This document shows positions 36,419 through 45,800 of a DNA stretch of 64,000 nucleotides, one piece after another; position 1 is the first letter of the stretch, and every line of letters starts with the position of its first letter. The notes beneath the pieces are model-generated. The model did not search any database, was not told where the DNA came from, and saw only the letters and a program-made list of their open reading frames with translations. Source of the stretch: Terrabacter sp. Root181. Its GTDB lineage: Bacteria > Actinomycetota > Actinomycetes > Actinomycetales > Dermatophilaceae. The stretch lies in assembly GCF_001428505.1 (NCBI RefSeq), contig NZ_LMHU01000001.1:1505813-1569812 (forward strand), in the 5' to 3' direction. The position numbers were made by a program, and so were the translations under genes.

Positions 36419-36448
36419 TTGTCAAGAACCGAACGATCGTGCTTTTAT
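36419..36448 (+). promoter_or_regulatory. Promoter of the tetR gene
   Basis: -35 TTGTCA (36419-36424), 18-bp spacer, -10 TTTTAT (36443-36448), then 6 bp to GTG 36455, so leaderless. The operator at 36427-36446 fills the spacer. Confidence 0.7.
36427..36446. promoter_or_regulatory. TetR-type operator, copy 1
   Basis: A 20-bp imperfect palindrome centred on GA/TC (7 of 10 half-site positions match), between the -35 and -10 boxes. Bases 36428-36446 recur as an exact inverted 19-bp copy at 37136-37154. Confidence 0.65.
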
Positions 36449-36454
36449 GAGTGC

Positions 36455-37057
36455 GTGAGCAAGGGTGAGAGCACCAAGACTGCGATCCTCGACGAGGCGA
36501 CCGAGCTCGCGTCCCTCGTCGGGCTCGGAGGTCTCACCATCGGCACGCTCGCCGCGGCGACGAAGTTGAGCAAGAGCGGTCTCTACGCCCACTTCGCGTC
36601 CAAGGAGTCGCTCCAGGTCCAGGTGCTCCAGCACGCCCGCGACCGGTTCACCGACGTCGTCATGCGCCCGACCGTGGCGACACCCCGCGGCGAGCCGCGG
36701 GTGCGTGAGTTCTTCGACCGGTGGATCACGTGGCAGTCCACCGGCTACGCCGGGGGTTGCATCTTCGTCGACGCAGCAAGCGAGTTCGACGACCAGGAGG
36801 GGCCGGTCCGTGACGAGCTCGTGCGCGCCGAGCGCGACAAGCTCGAGTCCCTGACCATGATCGTCGGCACCGCCGTGAGCGAGGGGCACTTCCGCGACGA
36901 CGTCGATCCCGAGCAGTTCGGCTACGAGCTCGAGGGCATCGTGCTCGCCCACCACCATGCACGTCGTCTGATGCGCGACGGCCGGGCCGAGGAGCGTGCT
37001 CGGCGGGCCTTCGACCGCCTCGTCGACGACTGCCGGCCCGTCGCCAGGTCGGCCTGA
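36455..37057 (+). CDS. TetR-family transcriptional regulator
   Basis: GTG 36455 gives 200 residues; the start is set by a promoter with a leaderless 6-bp gap. The HTH spans residues ~5-50: TKTAILDEATELASLVGLGG, TIGTLAAATKLSKSGLYAHFASKESLQVQVL. The ligand-binding domain follows the TetR_C_16/YbiH-like pattern with REFFDRWITWQSTGYAGGCIFVDAASEFDD and FGYELEGIVLAHHHARRLMRDG; these regulators often respond to lipophilic compounds. It precedes an alpha/beta hydrolase, and matching operators lie in front of tetR and at the beginning of the hydrolase gene, so autoregulation and control of the hydrolase are likely. Confidence 0.9.
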   Translation: MSKGESTKTAILDEATELASLVGLGGLTIGTLAAATKLSKSGLYAHFASKESLQVQVLQHARDRFTDVVMRPTVATPRGEPRVREFFDRWITWQSTGYAGGCIFVDAASEFDDQEGPVRDELVRAERDKLESLTMIVGTAVSEGHFRDDVDPEQFGYELEGIVLAHHHARRLMRDGRAEERARRAFDRLVDDCRPVARSA

Positions 37058-37114
37058 ACCCGACGGCACGTCCGCCGTCCGACCACCCAACCCACTGCCA
37101 GTCCAGGAGTCATC

Positions 37115-38119
37115 ATGGTCTTCGTGTCGTCAGAGAAAAGCACGATCGTTCGGTCGTTTGTGAGAACCGGTCTTCGCGTGGCCGAGCCCGTGGCCCCGGG
37201 CGTCGCAGCGCACGTCGCCGAGCGTCTCTGGTTCCGGCTCGGGTCCCCGCGACCCGCGCCCTCCGCGGTCGTCACCACGGCCACCCCGGTGCGGGAGCTG
37301 CTCGGATCAGCCTTCGAGGTCGGGCTCCGGGGTCGCGCCGTCCGCGGCTGGACCTGGGGCGATGGCCCGGTCGTCTACCTCATGCACGGCTGGGGCGGGA
37401 GCCTCGAGCAGCTGACACCGCTCGTCGCGCCCCTGCTCGACCGCGGGATGCAGGTGGTCGCCTTCGACGGGCTCAGCCACGGCCGCTCGGACCCGGGTGT
37501 CCACGGCGCAGGGTCCTCCGACGCCGTCGAGCTCGGTCGCTCCCTCGACGCCGTCGCCGCACGCTTCGGGCCGGCGCGCGCCGTCGTCGCGCACTCGATG
37601 GGCGCCCTGTCCGCGCTGCTCGCGATCCGTGACGGCTGGCTCGCGGCGGAGCGGCTCGTGCTCATCGCCCCGCCGAGCGGCATACCCGACCTGCTCGTCC
37701 AGCTGACGAGCGAGCTGGGCCTGGGTGAGCGGACCACCCGCCGGCTCGTCGAGCGCATCCACCTCCGCACCGGCTACGCGCCCGACGAGCTCGACCTCGT
37801 GAGGATCGCGTCCGCCCTCGAGCGCCGCGAGCGGCCCGAGCTGCTCGTCGTCCACGACCTGCTCGACCGTGAGGTGCCGCACGCCCCGTCCGCCCGCCTC
37901 GTGCAGTCCTGGCCCGGGGCGCAGCTGCTGTCGACCGCCGGGCTCGGGCACCGCCGGGTGCTCGCGGACGCGGCCGTCGGGGGAGCGGTGGCACGCTTCG
38001 TCGACCGGCTCCCGGTGGAGCCCAGCCTGCACGGTGACGACCGGCCCCAGCCGTTCGCCGACGAGGTCGCCGACGGCGCCTCGGGCGTGGGCACCCGGAC
38101 CCGCGCCGGCGCGGCCTGA
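37115..38119 (+). CDS. Alpha/beta hydrolase
   Basis: The product has 334 residues. ATG 37115 has AGGAG 7 nt upstream; GTG 37160 is an in-frame alternative that would leave the operator outside the gene. Features: oxyanion-hole HGWGGS (~residue 90), nucleophile elbow AHSMGALSALLAI (Ser ~150), Asp in LLVVHDLLDREVPH, and the catalytic His in TAGLGHRRVLAD. The HGWGG variant and the TetR partner are typical of lipid or ester hydrolases; the substrate is unknown. A C-terminal tail of ~30 polar residues follows. A second TetR operator lies in codons 8-13. Confidence 0.85.
   Translation: MVFVSSEKSTIVRSFVRTGLRVAEPVAPGVAAHVAERLWFRLGSPRPAPSAVVTTATPVRELLGSAFEVGLRGRAVRGWTWGDGPVVYLMHGWGGSLEQLTPLVAPLLDRGMQVVAFDGLSHGRSDPGVHGAGSSDAVELGRSLDAVAARFGPARAVVAHSMGALSALLAIRDGWLAAERLVLIAPPSGIPDLLVQLTSELGLGERTTRRLVERIHLRTGYAPDELDLVRIASALERRERPELLVVHDLLDREVPHAPSARLVQSWPGAQLLSTAGLGHRRVLADAAVGGAVARFVDRLPVEPSLHGDDRPQPFADEVADGASGVGTRTRAGAA
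37136..37154. promoter_or_regulatory. TetR-type operator, copy 2 (inverted) inside the start of the hydrolase gene
   Basis: AAAAGCACGATCGTTCGGT is the exact reverse complement of 36428-36446. It lies 21 bp inside the reading frame if ATG 37115 is the start. Confidence 0.65.
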
Positions 38120-38167
38120 CCGTCCCACGTGCTGGTCCGGGGGAGTCGCAGCCGCGTCATCCCTTGT

Positions 38168-38173
38168 TACCTT
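38168..38173 (+). promoter_or_regulatory. -10 box of the SGNH hydrolase gene (leaderless)
   Basis: TACCTT followed by 6 bp and ATG 38180. Confidence 0.65.
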
Positions 38174-38179
38174 GCGCGG

Positions 38180-38893
38180 ATGGACTTCACCGCTGACGAG
38201 TACGCCCGCCGCGATGCCGACCGCCTCCGCGAGATCCTCTCGGGACCGCCCGTGACGTGGGTCTTCCTCGGCGACAGCATCACGCAGGGCGTCGTGCACA
38301 CGCACGGCCGTCGCGGCTACGTCGAGCACTTCGCCGAGCGCGTACGCGGTGAGCTCGGGCGTCGTGGTGACGCGGTGATCAACTCCGGGGTGTCCGGGGC
38401 GACCACCGAGGACCTCCTGCCCGAGTTCCACTGGCGTGCAGGGCGTTTCGCGCCCGACGTCGTCTTCGTGATGTTCGGCACCAACGACATCCTGGCCGGA
38501 GAGGACGGGGTGCGCGCGTTCCGCTACCGCCTCGACCAGATCGTCCAGCGCTCCCGCGACGTCGGTGCCACCGTCGTCCTCCAGACGCCGCCGCCAGTGC
38601 TCGAGGACGGCGGACGCGGGCCCCGTCTCATCGCGCTCTACGCGGAGGCGGTGCGCGAGGTCGCACGCGACCTCGGCGTCCTCGTCGTCGACCACGCTGC
38701 CGCGTGGGAGGCCGCCGCGTCCGACGCCGGTGAGGACGTGGCGCCCGCCGGGTGGCTCGACGACACGTTCCACCCCGGTGCCCGCGGTCACCACGAGCTG
38801 ACGCTGACCCTCCTGTCGACCGTCGGCATCGCCGACCCCGCCAGCGAGGTCTGTTCCCTCGACGCCGAGGACACCGTGGGCGCCCACTCCTGA
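38180..38893 (+). CDS. SGNH/GDSL hydrolase
   Basis: The product has 237 residues. The four SGNH blocks are present: WVFLGDSITQG (Ser in GDSIT, ~residue 32), NSGVSGATTED (block II Gly), VFVMFGTNDILAGEDG (block III Asn), and DTFHPGARGHHEL with the Asp-x-x-His pair. There is no signal peptide, so it is cytoplasmic. Such enzymes deacylate esters of lipids or carbohydrates; the substrate cannot be read from sequence. ATG 38180 is supported by a leaderless promoter. The gene is separate from the upstream hydrolase and followed by an inverted repeat. Confidence 0.9.
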   Translation: MDFTADEYARRDADRLREILSGPPVTWVFLGDSITQGVVHTHGRRGYVEHFAERVRGELGRRGDAVINSGVSGATTEDLLPEFHWRAGRFAPDVVFVMFGTNDILAGEDGVRAFRYRLDQIVQRSRDVGATVVLQTPPPVLEDGGRGPRLIALYAEAVREVARDLGVLVVDHAAAWEAAASDAGEDVAPAGWLDDTFHPGARGHHELTLTLLSTVGIADPASEVCSLDAEDTVGAHS

Positions 38894-38939
38894 ACCCCGC
38901 CACGCACCCACGCGCGGCGATCGCGGGGCGCGCGGCGCT

Positions 38940-38976
38940 CCCTGACCCACCCGACGGACGTCGCCGCGGGTCAGGG
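38940..38976 (+). terminator. Possible terminator after the SGNH gene
   Basis: CCCTGACCC (38940-38948) pairs with GGGTCAGGG (38968-38976) across a 19-nt loop. The right arm is also the first of three TCAGGGT repeats. Confidence 0.35.
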
Positions 38977-38998
38977 TGACTCAGGGTCGGATCAGGGT
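38971..38998 (+). repeat. Three phased TCAGGGT heptamers upstream of the DUF4870 gene
   Basis: TCAGGGT at 38971, 38981 and 38992, spaced 10 and 11 bp (one helical turn), about 45-70 bp before ATG 39044; possibly a regulator site. Confidence 0.4.
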
Positions 38999-39043
38999 GC
39001 TCCCCAGCAGCGGAACGGCTCGGGGTCGCGCCACGATGGGGTC

Positions 39044-39442
39044 ATGACACAACCGATCCCTCACCCGTCCGGCCAGTCCCTGGCGCCGACGAGCGAAGAG
39101 CGCACGTGGGCCGTCCTCGGCCACCTGGCCGCCATCGTCGCCGCCGTCATCTCCGTCGGCTGGCTCAGCTTCGTCGGCCCCCTGCTCATCTGGGCCATCT
39201 ACAAGGACCGCAGCGCGTTCGTCCGCAAGGCCGCCGCCGACTCCTTCAACTTCAACCTCGCCGTCTGGGCCGCCATCATCGTCGGCTGGGTCATGCTCTT
39301 CACGGTGATCCTCATCCCGGTGGCCGTCATCGTGTGGATCGTCGCCGTCGTGGCCGCGTTGTGGTTCCACATCCGGGCGGCGATGGCCGCCAGCCGCGGT
39401 GAGTCCTTCCGCTACCCGTGGGGCATCCCCGTCCTGCACTGA
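39044..39442 (+). CDS. DUF4870 domain membrane protein
   Basis: The product has 132 residues. After a polar N-terminus (MTQPIPHPSGQSLAPTSEERTWAVLGHLAAI) three membrane segments follow: VAAVISVGWLSFVGPLLIWAIY, LAVWAAIIVGWVMLFTVILIPVAVIVWIVAVVAALW (two segments) and a terminal IRAAMAASRGESFRYPWGIPVL. The RKAAADSFNFNL and FRYPW elements are DUF4870/Tic20-like signatures. Function unknown. A CACGAT box ends 6 bp before ATG 39044, so it is probably leaderless. It is 106 bp upstream of pruA. Confidence 0.85.
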   Translation: MTQPIPHPSGQSLAPTSEERTWAVLGHLAAIVAAVISVGWLSFVGPLLIWAIYKDRSAFVRKAAADSFNFNLAVWAAIIVGWVMLFTVILIPVAVIVWIVAVVAALWFHIRAAMAASRGESFRYPWGIPVLH

Positions 39443-39469
39443 CGGGCACTGCGGCAGGCATGGAACGAT

Positions 39470-39501
39470 GGGGTGGCTCCGCCCACGAGGCGGACCACCC
39501 C
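39470..39501 (+). terminator. Hairpin between DUF4870 and pruA (terminator or attenuator)
   Basis: GGGGTGG (39470-39476) and CCGCC (39479-39483) pair with GGCGG (39489-39493) and CCACCCC (39495-39501). It lies 47 bp before pruA in a segment that may also be the pruA leader. Confidence 0.55.
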
Positions 39502-39548
39502 ACTCGCCTTCATCGGGCGAAGCCCCGTGCCAACCGCAGGAGAACTTG

Positions 39549-41177
<1,629 letters not shown>

Positions 41178-41198
41178 CCCTCCCGAGGCGCGTATGCC

Positions 41199-41232
41199 GC
41201 TGGGCCCGTCTCCGTCAGGAGGCGGGCCCAGC
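41199..41232. terminator. Bidirectional terminator between pruA and the DUF2505 gene
   Basis: CTGGGCCCG and CTCC pair with GGAG and CGGGCCCAG around a GTCA loop, 13 paired bases with one T/G mismatch. The octamer CGTATGCC (41191) lies directly upstream. Confidence 0.75.
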
Positions 41233-41267
41233 CGCGTGTCGACGCCACGGTCGTGGCGGGCAGCGGG

Positions 41268-41765
41268 TCAGGCGCGCCCGGACAGCCAGGCGTTGCCGGT
41301 GCGCTGCTCGCTGCGGATGGCGTCGATGACCGCGGGGGCTGCGGCCTTCTCGACCTTGCCGCCGAACAGCGGGATCGACGCCTTGAGGTCGCCGTCGATG
41401 GTGATCTGCGTGCCGCTCCCCGAGGGGGCGAGGCGGATCGTCGACCGCATGGCGACCGGCGCGCCCGCCACCTCGACCGTCAGCGTGCCCGAACGCGAGC
41501 CGTCGCCGCCGGCTCCACCCCACTCGTAGGTCTCGGTCACCGAGAGGGTCGAGCCCACGATGGACCTCGCGAAGTCGGGGAGGTCGTCGGCCGGGAGGTC
41601 GCGCTTCGTCACGACGCGCGTTCCGTCCCCGGCGGGGCTGACGGCGGCCTCGTGCCGGTGCGCGCCGGCCTCGACGCACTTGCGCTCCTGGAAGGCCACG
41701 TCGGAGACCATGGCGTAGACGGTCTCGGGCGGGGCGGCATACGTGATCGTCTCGGAGATCTTCAT
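41268..41765 (-). CDS. DUF2505 (SRPBCC-like) protein
   Basis: ATG 41765 gives 165 residues; TAGCGT ends 7 bp upstream, whereas the alternative GTG 41774 would overlap the promoter. The sequence MKISETITYAAPPETVYAMVSDVAFQERKCVEAGA, then RVVTKRDLPADDLPDFARSIVGSTLSVTETYEW and ITIDGDLKASIPLFGGKVEKAAAPAVIDAI, is the DUF2505 fold, a START/SRPBCC-type helix-grip domain that binds hydrophobic ligands. Ligand and function unknown. It is monocistronic. Confidence 0.85.
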   Translation of the reverse strand: MKISETITYAAPPETVYAMVSDVAFQERKCVEAGAHRHEAAVSPAGDGTRVVTKRDLPADDLPDFARSIVGSTLSVTETYEWGGAGGDGSRSGTLTVEVAGAPVAMRSTIRLAPSGSGTQITIDGDLKASIPLFGGKVEKAAAPAVIDAIRSEQRTGNAWLSGRA

Positions 41766-41772
41766 GGCCGAC

Positions 41773-41778
41773 ACGCTA
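41773..41778 (-). promoter_or_regulatory. -10 box of the DUF2505 gene (leaderless)
   Basis: TAGCGT on the minus strand, 7 bp before ATG 41765. Confidence 0.6.
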
Positions 41779-41844
41779 TTGCACGGCCCGCCGCACCCCG
41801 AGGACGTACGCCGTCCGACGGGTCACGTCGCCACGTCCGGCGGC

Positions 41845-42336
41845 TCAGGGGCCGGAGCGGGCGCGGTCGGAGAGCGCGGCCAGCGTCGTGCCTGACGTCT
41901 CGAGCTCGCGCCGCAGGCGGGCCAGCTCGCGCGAGCGCACCGCCGTCACGCGGTTGAGCAGCTCCTGGAGGCGATCGCGCTCGGCGAGGCGTTCGCCGGG
42001 CTCGACCCGGCTGGGGCCCGCGCGCTCGACGACGAGCCGGCCGTCGACGACGAGGTCGCAGCGCGTCAGGGCCGGCTCGAGGGCGCGGACGCGGGCCGCC
42101 GACTCGACGGCGGTGGTGGTCCACGACTGGAGCAGGCCGCCGACGCGGTCGAGCTCGGTGGCGGCGCGGGTCACGAGGTCGCGCTCGTGGCCCGTGGGGT
42201 CGGGGGAGCCGGTGCGCCCGGCCCGTCGGGCGGCCGCGTCGAGGTCGACGACGAGGTCGGCGAGCCGACCGGCCTGCGTGCGCAGGGCGCCGCCGAGGGC
42301 CGACGTCGAGCCGGGGTCGCCTGGGGACAGGCTCAT
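41845..42336 (-). CDS. Unknown helical protein
   Basis: The product has 163 residues. I do not recognise a family. It is predicted to be almost all helical (ALRTQAGRLADLVVDLDAAARRAG; RDLVTRAATELDRVGGLLQSWTTTAVESAARVRAL; ERLAERDRLQELLNRVTAVRSRELARLRRELE), with a likely coiled coil in the last third and one short beta segment (RCDLVVDGRLVVERAG). There is no signal peptide or membrane segment. Its start ATG overlaps the stop of the upstream small gene (ATGA), so the two are translationally coupled. The WxT-containing helix recalls WXG100-like proteins, but no WxG motif is present. Confidence 0.65.
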   Translation of the reverse strand: MSLSPGDPGSTSALGGALRTQAGRLADLVVDLDAAARRAGRTGSPDPTGHERDLVTRAATELDRVGGLLQSWTTTAVESAARVRALEPALTRCDLVVDGRLVVERAGPSRVEPGERLAERDRLQELLNRVTAVRSRELARLRRELETSGTTLAALSDRARSGP

Positions 42337-42644
42337 CGGGAGTCACCCGACCGCGTCGCGGGTCCCGGTGCGTCCGATCCGCCGTCGTCGGCGCCCTCGC
42401 GGGGTCGGTCGGGTGCGGCGCCGAGGTCGAGCAGCCGCTCCTCGAGGGCCTCCGAGAGGGCTCGGAGCGTGTCGGCCGCCTGCTCGACCCAGGTGTCCAG
42501 GGCGCGCTGCGTGGGCAGGTCGCCGAGGTCGGGCAGGTGCGTCAGCAGGTCGTCGGAGAGGGTCCGCGTCGTCGACCTCCCGGTCGCGAGGGCCCGGAGC
42601 GTCGCGGGGTCCGCAGCGCCCGGCACCCGGCTCCCCTCGGTCAT
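42333..42644 (-). CDS. Unknown small acidic protein
   Basis: The product has 103 residues. ATG 42644 lies 6 bp after TAGAGT, so it is leaderless. The middle is helical (DLGDLPTQRALDTWVEQAADTLRALSEALEERLLDLGAA); the C-terminus is Asp/Gly/Pro-rich and probably disordered. No family recognised. It is the first gene of a two-gene operon with the helical protein and is divergent from the glutamate dehydrogenase gene. Confidence 0.65.
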   Translation of the reverse strand: MTEGSRVPGAADPATLRALATGRSTTRTLSDDLLTHLPDLGDLPTQRALDTWVEQAADTLRALSEALEERLLDLGAAPDRPREGADDGGSDAPGPATRSGDSR

Positions 42645-42650
42645 GGGACC

Positions 42651-42656
42651 ACTCTA
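42651..42656 (-). promoter_or_regulatory. -10 box of the two-gene unknown operon (leaderless)
   Basis: TAGAGT on the minus strand with 6 bp before ATG 42644. Confidence 0.7.
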
Positions 42657-42768
42657 GGGACTGCCCGCTCGGGCGCCGGGAGTTCTCCACCGGGTGTCCC
42701 GTCCGTCACTCGAGTCCCAGCCGCGCGGTGCCCGGCGGGGGTGGTTCGGGAGCGGGCGCGGACGGGGA

Positions 42769-42774
42769 TAGGCT
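42769..42774 (+). promoter_or_regulatory. -10 box upstream of gdh; leaderless promoter of a mini-ORF
   Basis: TAGGCT with exactly 6 bp before GTG 42781. The gdh start lies 69 nt beyond the -10 box. Confidence 0.65.
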
Positions 42775-42780
42775 CACATG

Positions 42781-42828
42781 GTGAGATGCGCGGCACAACG
42801 ACGTGTCGCCGCACAGGCCACACGGTGA
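42781..42828 (+). CDS. Leaderless mini-ORF (15 codons) upstream of glutamate dehydrogenase
   Basis: GTG 42781 follows TAGGCT by 6 bp, the same spacing as for the leaderless genes of this window. It codes for MRCAAQRRVAAQATR and stops at 42828, 15 nt before gdh. gdh itself has only a weak GAGG, which overlaps this stop codon, so translation of the mini-ORF could control gdh. The start context is strong; translation is unproven. Confidence 0.45.
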   Translation: MRCAAQRRVAAQATR

Positions 42829-42843
42829 GGATCCGACTACCGC

Positions 42844-45800
42844 ATGTCAGCGTCACTCGAACAGTCTCGAATCGACGTCATGAAGGCCGCTGCCGCGGCA
42901 GTGGCGCCTCCCCCTCGACGGGGTCGAGGCCGATCCGGCGGGACGGCGTCCCGTGAGCTCGAGGAGTTCCTCCTCGCCTACTACCGTCTCGTCGCGACCG
43001 AGGACCTGCTGGCCCGCCCGGCGCGCGAGCTCGCGACGATCGCCACCGAGCACCGAGCCTTCGCCCAGGAGCGCCAGGTCGGCACCTTCAACGTGCGCGT
43101 GTTCAACCCGACCGCCGACGACGAGGGCTGGTCGACGGGACACACGGTCGTCCAGATCGTCGTGGACGACATGCCCTTCCTCGTCGACTCCGTCGTCGCC
43201 GCGCTCGGCGGCTTCGACCGCGGCGTGCACCTCATCGTGCACCCGCAGATGACCGTGTCCCGCACCATCACGGGCGAGCTCATGTCGGTCATCACCGACG
43301 GCTCGACCACCGTGCAGTCGAGCTCCGTCGGGCTCGTCCGCGAGTCGTGGATGCACCTCGAGATCGACCGGCTGCCAGCCGACGCCCTGCCCGACGTCGA
43401 GGCCCGCCTGCGCCACGTCCTCGAGAACGTCCGCGACTCCGTCGAGGACTGGCCCAAGATGCGCGCCCACGCTCTCACCATCGCGAGCGAGCTGCGCTCG
43501 GCGACGCCGCCCGGCACCGACCCCCACCAGGCGCGCGAGGCCAGCCGCTTCCTCGAGTGGCTCGCGCACAACAACTTCACCTTCCTCGGCTACCGCGAGT
43601 ACTCCCTCGCGCACGAGGACGGCAAGGACGTGTCGCGCCAGGTCCCGGGCACCGGGCTCGGACTGCTGCGCTACGACCGGCCTTCTGCCGGAAAGGGACT
43701 CGTGCTCACGCCGGCTGCCAGCCGGGCCGCTCGTGACTCCACCATCCTCATCATCACCAAGGCCAACTCGCGCGCGACGGTCCACCGGGACGTCTACCTC
43801 GACTACATCTCGATCAAGCGCTTCGACGCCCGCGGCGAGTGCGTCGGCGAGCAGCGCTTCCTGGGCCTCTACGCCTCGGCCGCCTACAACGACACCATCC
43901 ACGACATCCCGCTGCTCGACGTGCGCGCGCAGGAGGTGCTGCGCCTGACCGGCCTCAGCGCCGACAGCCACTCGGGCAAGGACATCCTCCAGATCCTCGA
44001 GACCTACCCCCGCGACGAGCTCTTCCAGACGAGCCCGGCACAGCTGGCCGAGATCGCGACGAGCGTGCTGCACCTCCAGGAGCGCCGCAAGACCAAGCTC
44101 TTCCTGCGCCGCGACGAGTTCGGCCGCTTCGTCTCCTGCCTCGTCTACCTGCCCCGCGACCGCTACAACACGACCGTGCGCCTGCGCATCGAGGCGATCC
44201 TGCTCGAGGCCTTCGGCGGCGAGAACATCGACAACACGACGCGGGTCAGCGAGTCCACGCTCGCCCGCCTCCACTTCGTCGTGCGGATGCCGACCGGCAC
44301 CGACATCCCGGACATCGACGAGGTCGCCCTCGAGAAGCGCGTCATCGACGCGACCCGCACGTGGGACGAGGACCTCTCGGAGGCGCTCGGCCAGGCACGT
44401 GGGCTCGAGGGTGCGGCACGGACCATGGCGGCGTACGCCAAGGCCCTGCCCGAGGCGTACAAGGAGGACTTCGACGTCGAGACCGCGGTCGAGGACCTCG
44501 ACCGCATCGACGCGCTCGGTGACGGCGACCGCACGACCGGGCTGCACCTCTACGACGACCCGGCGTCCGACGACCCGCGCGAGCGCCGCTTCAAGCTCTA
44601 CCGCCGTGCGGACCTCTCGCTGACGCAGGTGCTGCCGCTCTTCACCCACCTCGGCGTCGAGGTGACCGACGAGCGCCCCTACGAGGTGCCCGGTCCCGAC
44701 CGCCGCACGCTGCACATCTTCGATTTCGGGCTGTGTGCCGACGCCCGCACGTGGGGGTCCGGGGACGCGACCCTCGCCGGCGACGTCCGCGAGCGCTTCG
44801 AGGAGGCGTTCCGGGCCGTGTGGGACGGTCGGGCCGAGTCCGACGGCTTCAACGCGCTCGTGCTCGCGGCCGGGCTGACGTGGCGGCAGGTCGTCATCCT
44901 GCGCACCGTCGCCAAGTACCTCCGCCAGACCGGCTCGACCTTCTCGCAGGACTACGTCGAGTCGGCGCTCGTCGCCAACACCGGCATCGCCCGCAGTCTC
45001 GTCGAGCTCTTCGAGGCGCGCTTCGACCCGGACGCCTTCCCCGACACCGAGGCGGGTCACGACAAGCGAGCCGCCCGTCAGAAGCGCGTCGTGACGGCCA
45101 TCAAGGAAGCCCTCGACGACGTCGCGAGCCTCGACCACGACCGCATCGTGCGAGCCCTGCTGGGCGTCATCCAGGCGAGCCTGCGCACGAACTTCTACCA
45201 GCCCGACGAGAACGGCCGCGCCAAGTCGTACGTCTCGCTCAAGCTCAACCCCAAGAAGGTCCCCGACCTGCCGGCGCCGCGGCCGATGTTCGAGATCTGG
45301 GTCTACAGCCCCCGGGTCGAGGGCGTGCACCTGCGCTTCGGCAAGGTGGCCCGCGGCGGCCTGCGCTGGTCCGACCGGCGCGAGGACTTCCGCACCGAGG
45401 TCCTCGGTCTCGTCAAGGCGCAGATGGTCAAGAACGCCGTCATCGTGCCGACCGGCAGCAAGGGCGGCTTCTACGCCAAGCAGCTGCCCGACCCGGCCGT
45501 CGACCGGGCGGCCTGGATGGACGAGGGCATCGCGTCCTACAAGCTCTTCATCTCCGGGCTGCTCGACCTCACCGACAACCTCGTCTCGGGTGCCGCGGTG
45601 CCGCCGCACCGGGTCGTGCGCCACGACGAGGACGACACCTACCTCGTCGTCGCGGCCGACAAGGGCACGGCGAAGTTCTCCGACATCGCCAACGGCCTCT
45701 CGGCGGACTACGGCTTCTGGCTCGACGACGCGTTCGCGTCCGGCGGCTCGGCCGGCTACGACCACAAGGGCATGGGCATCACGGCCCGCGGCGCGTGGGA

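Noticed and set aside
36427-37154. The 19-bp inverted repeats around tetR as ends of a mobile element
   Set aside because: No transposase, no target duplication visible, and one copy sits exactly in a promoter spacer; an operator pair explains it better.
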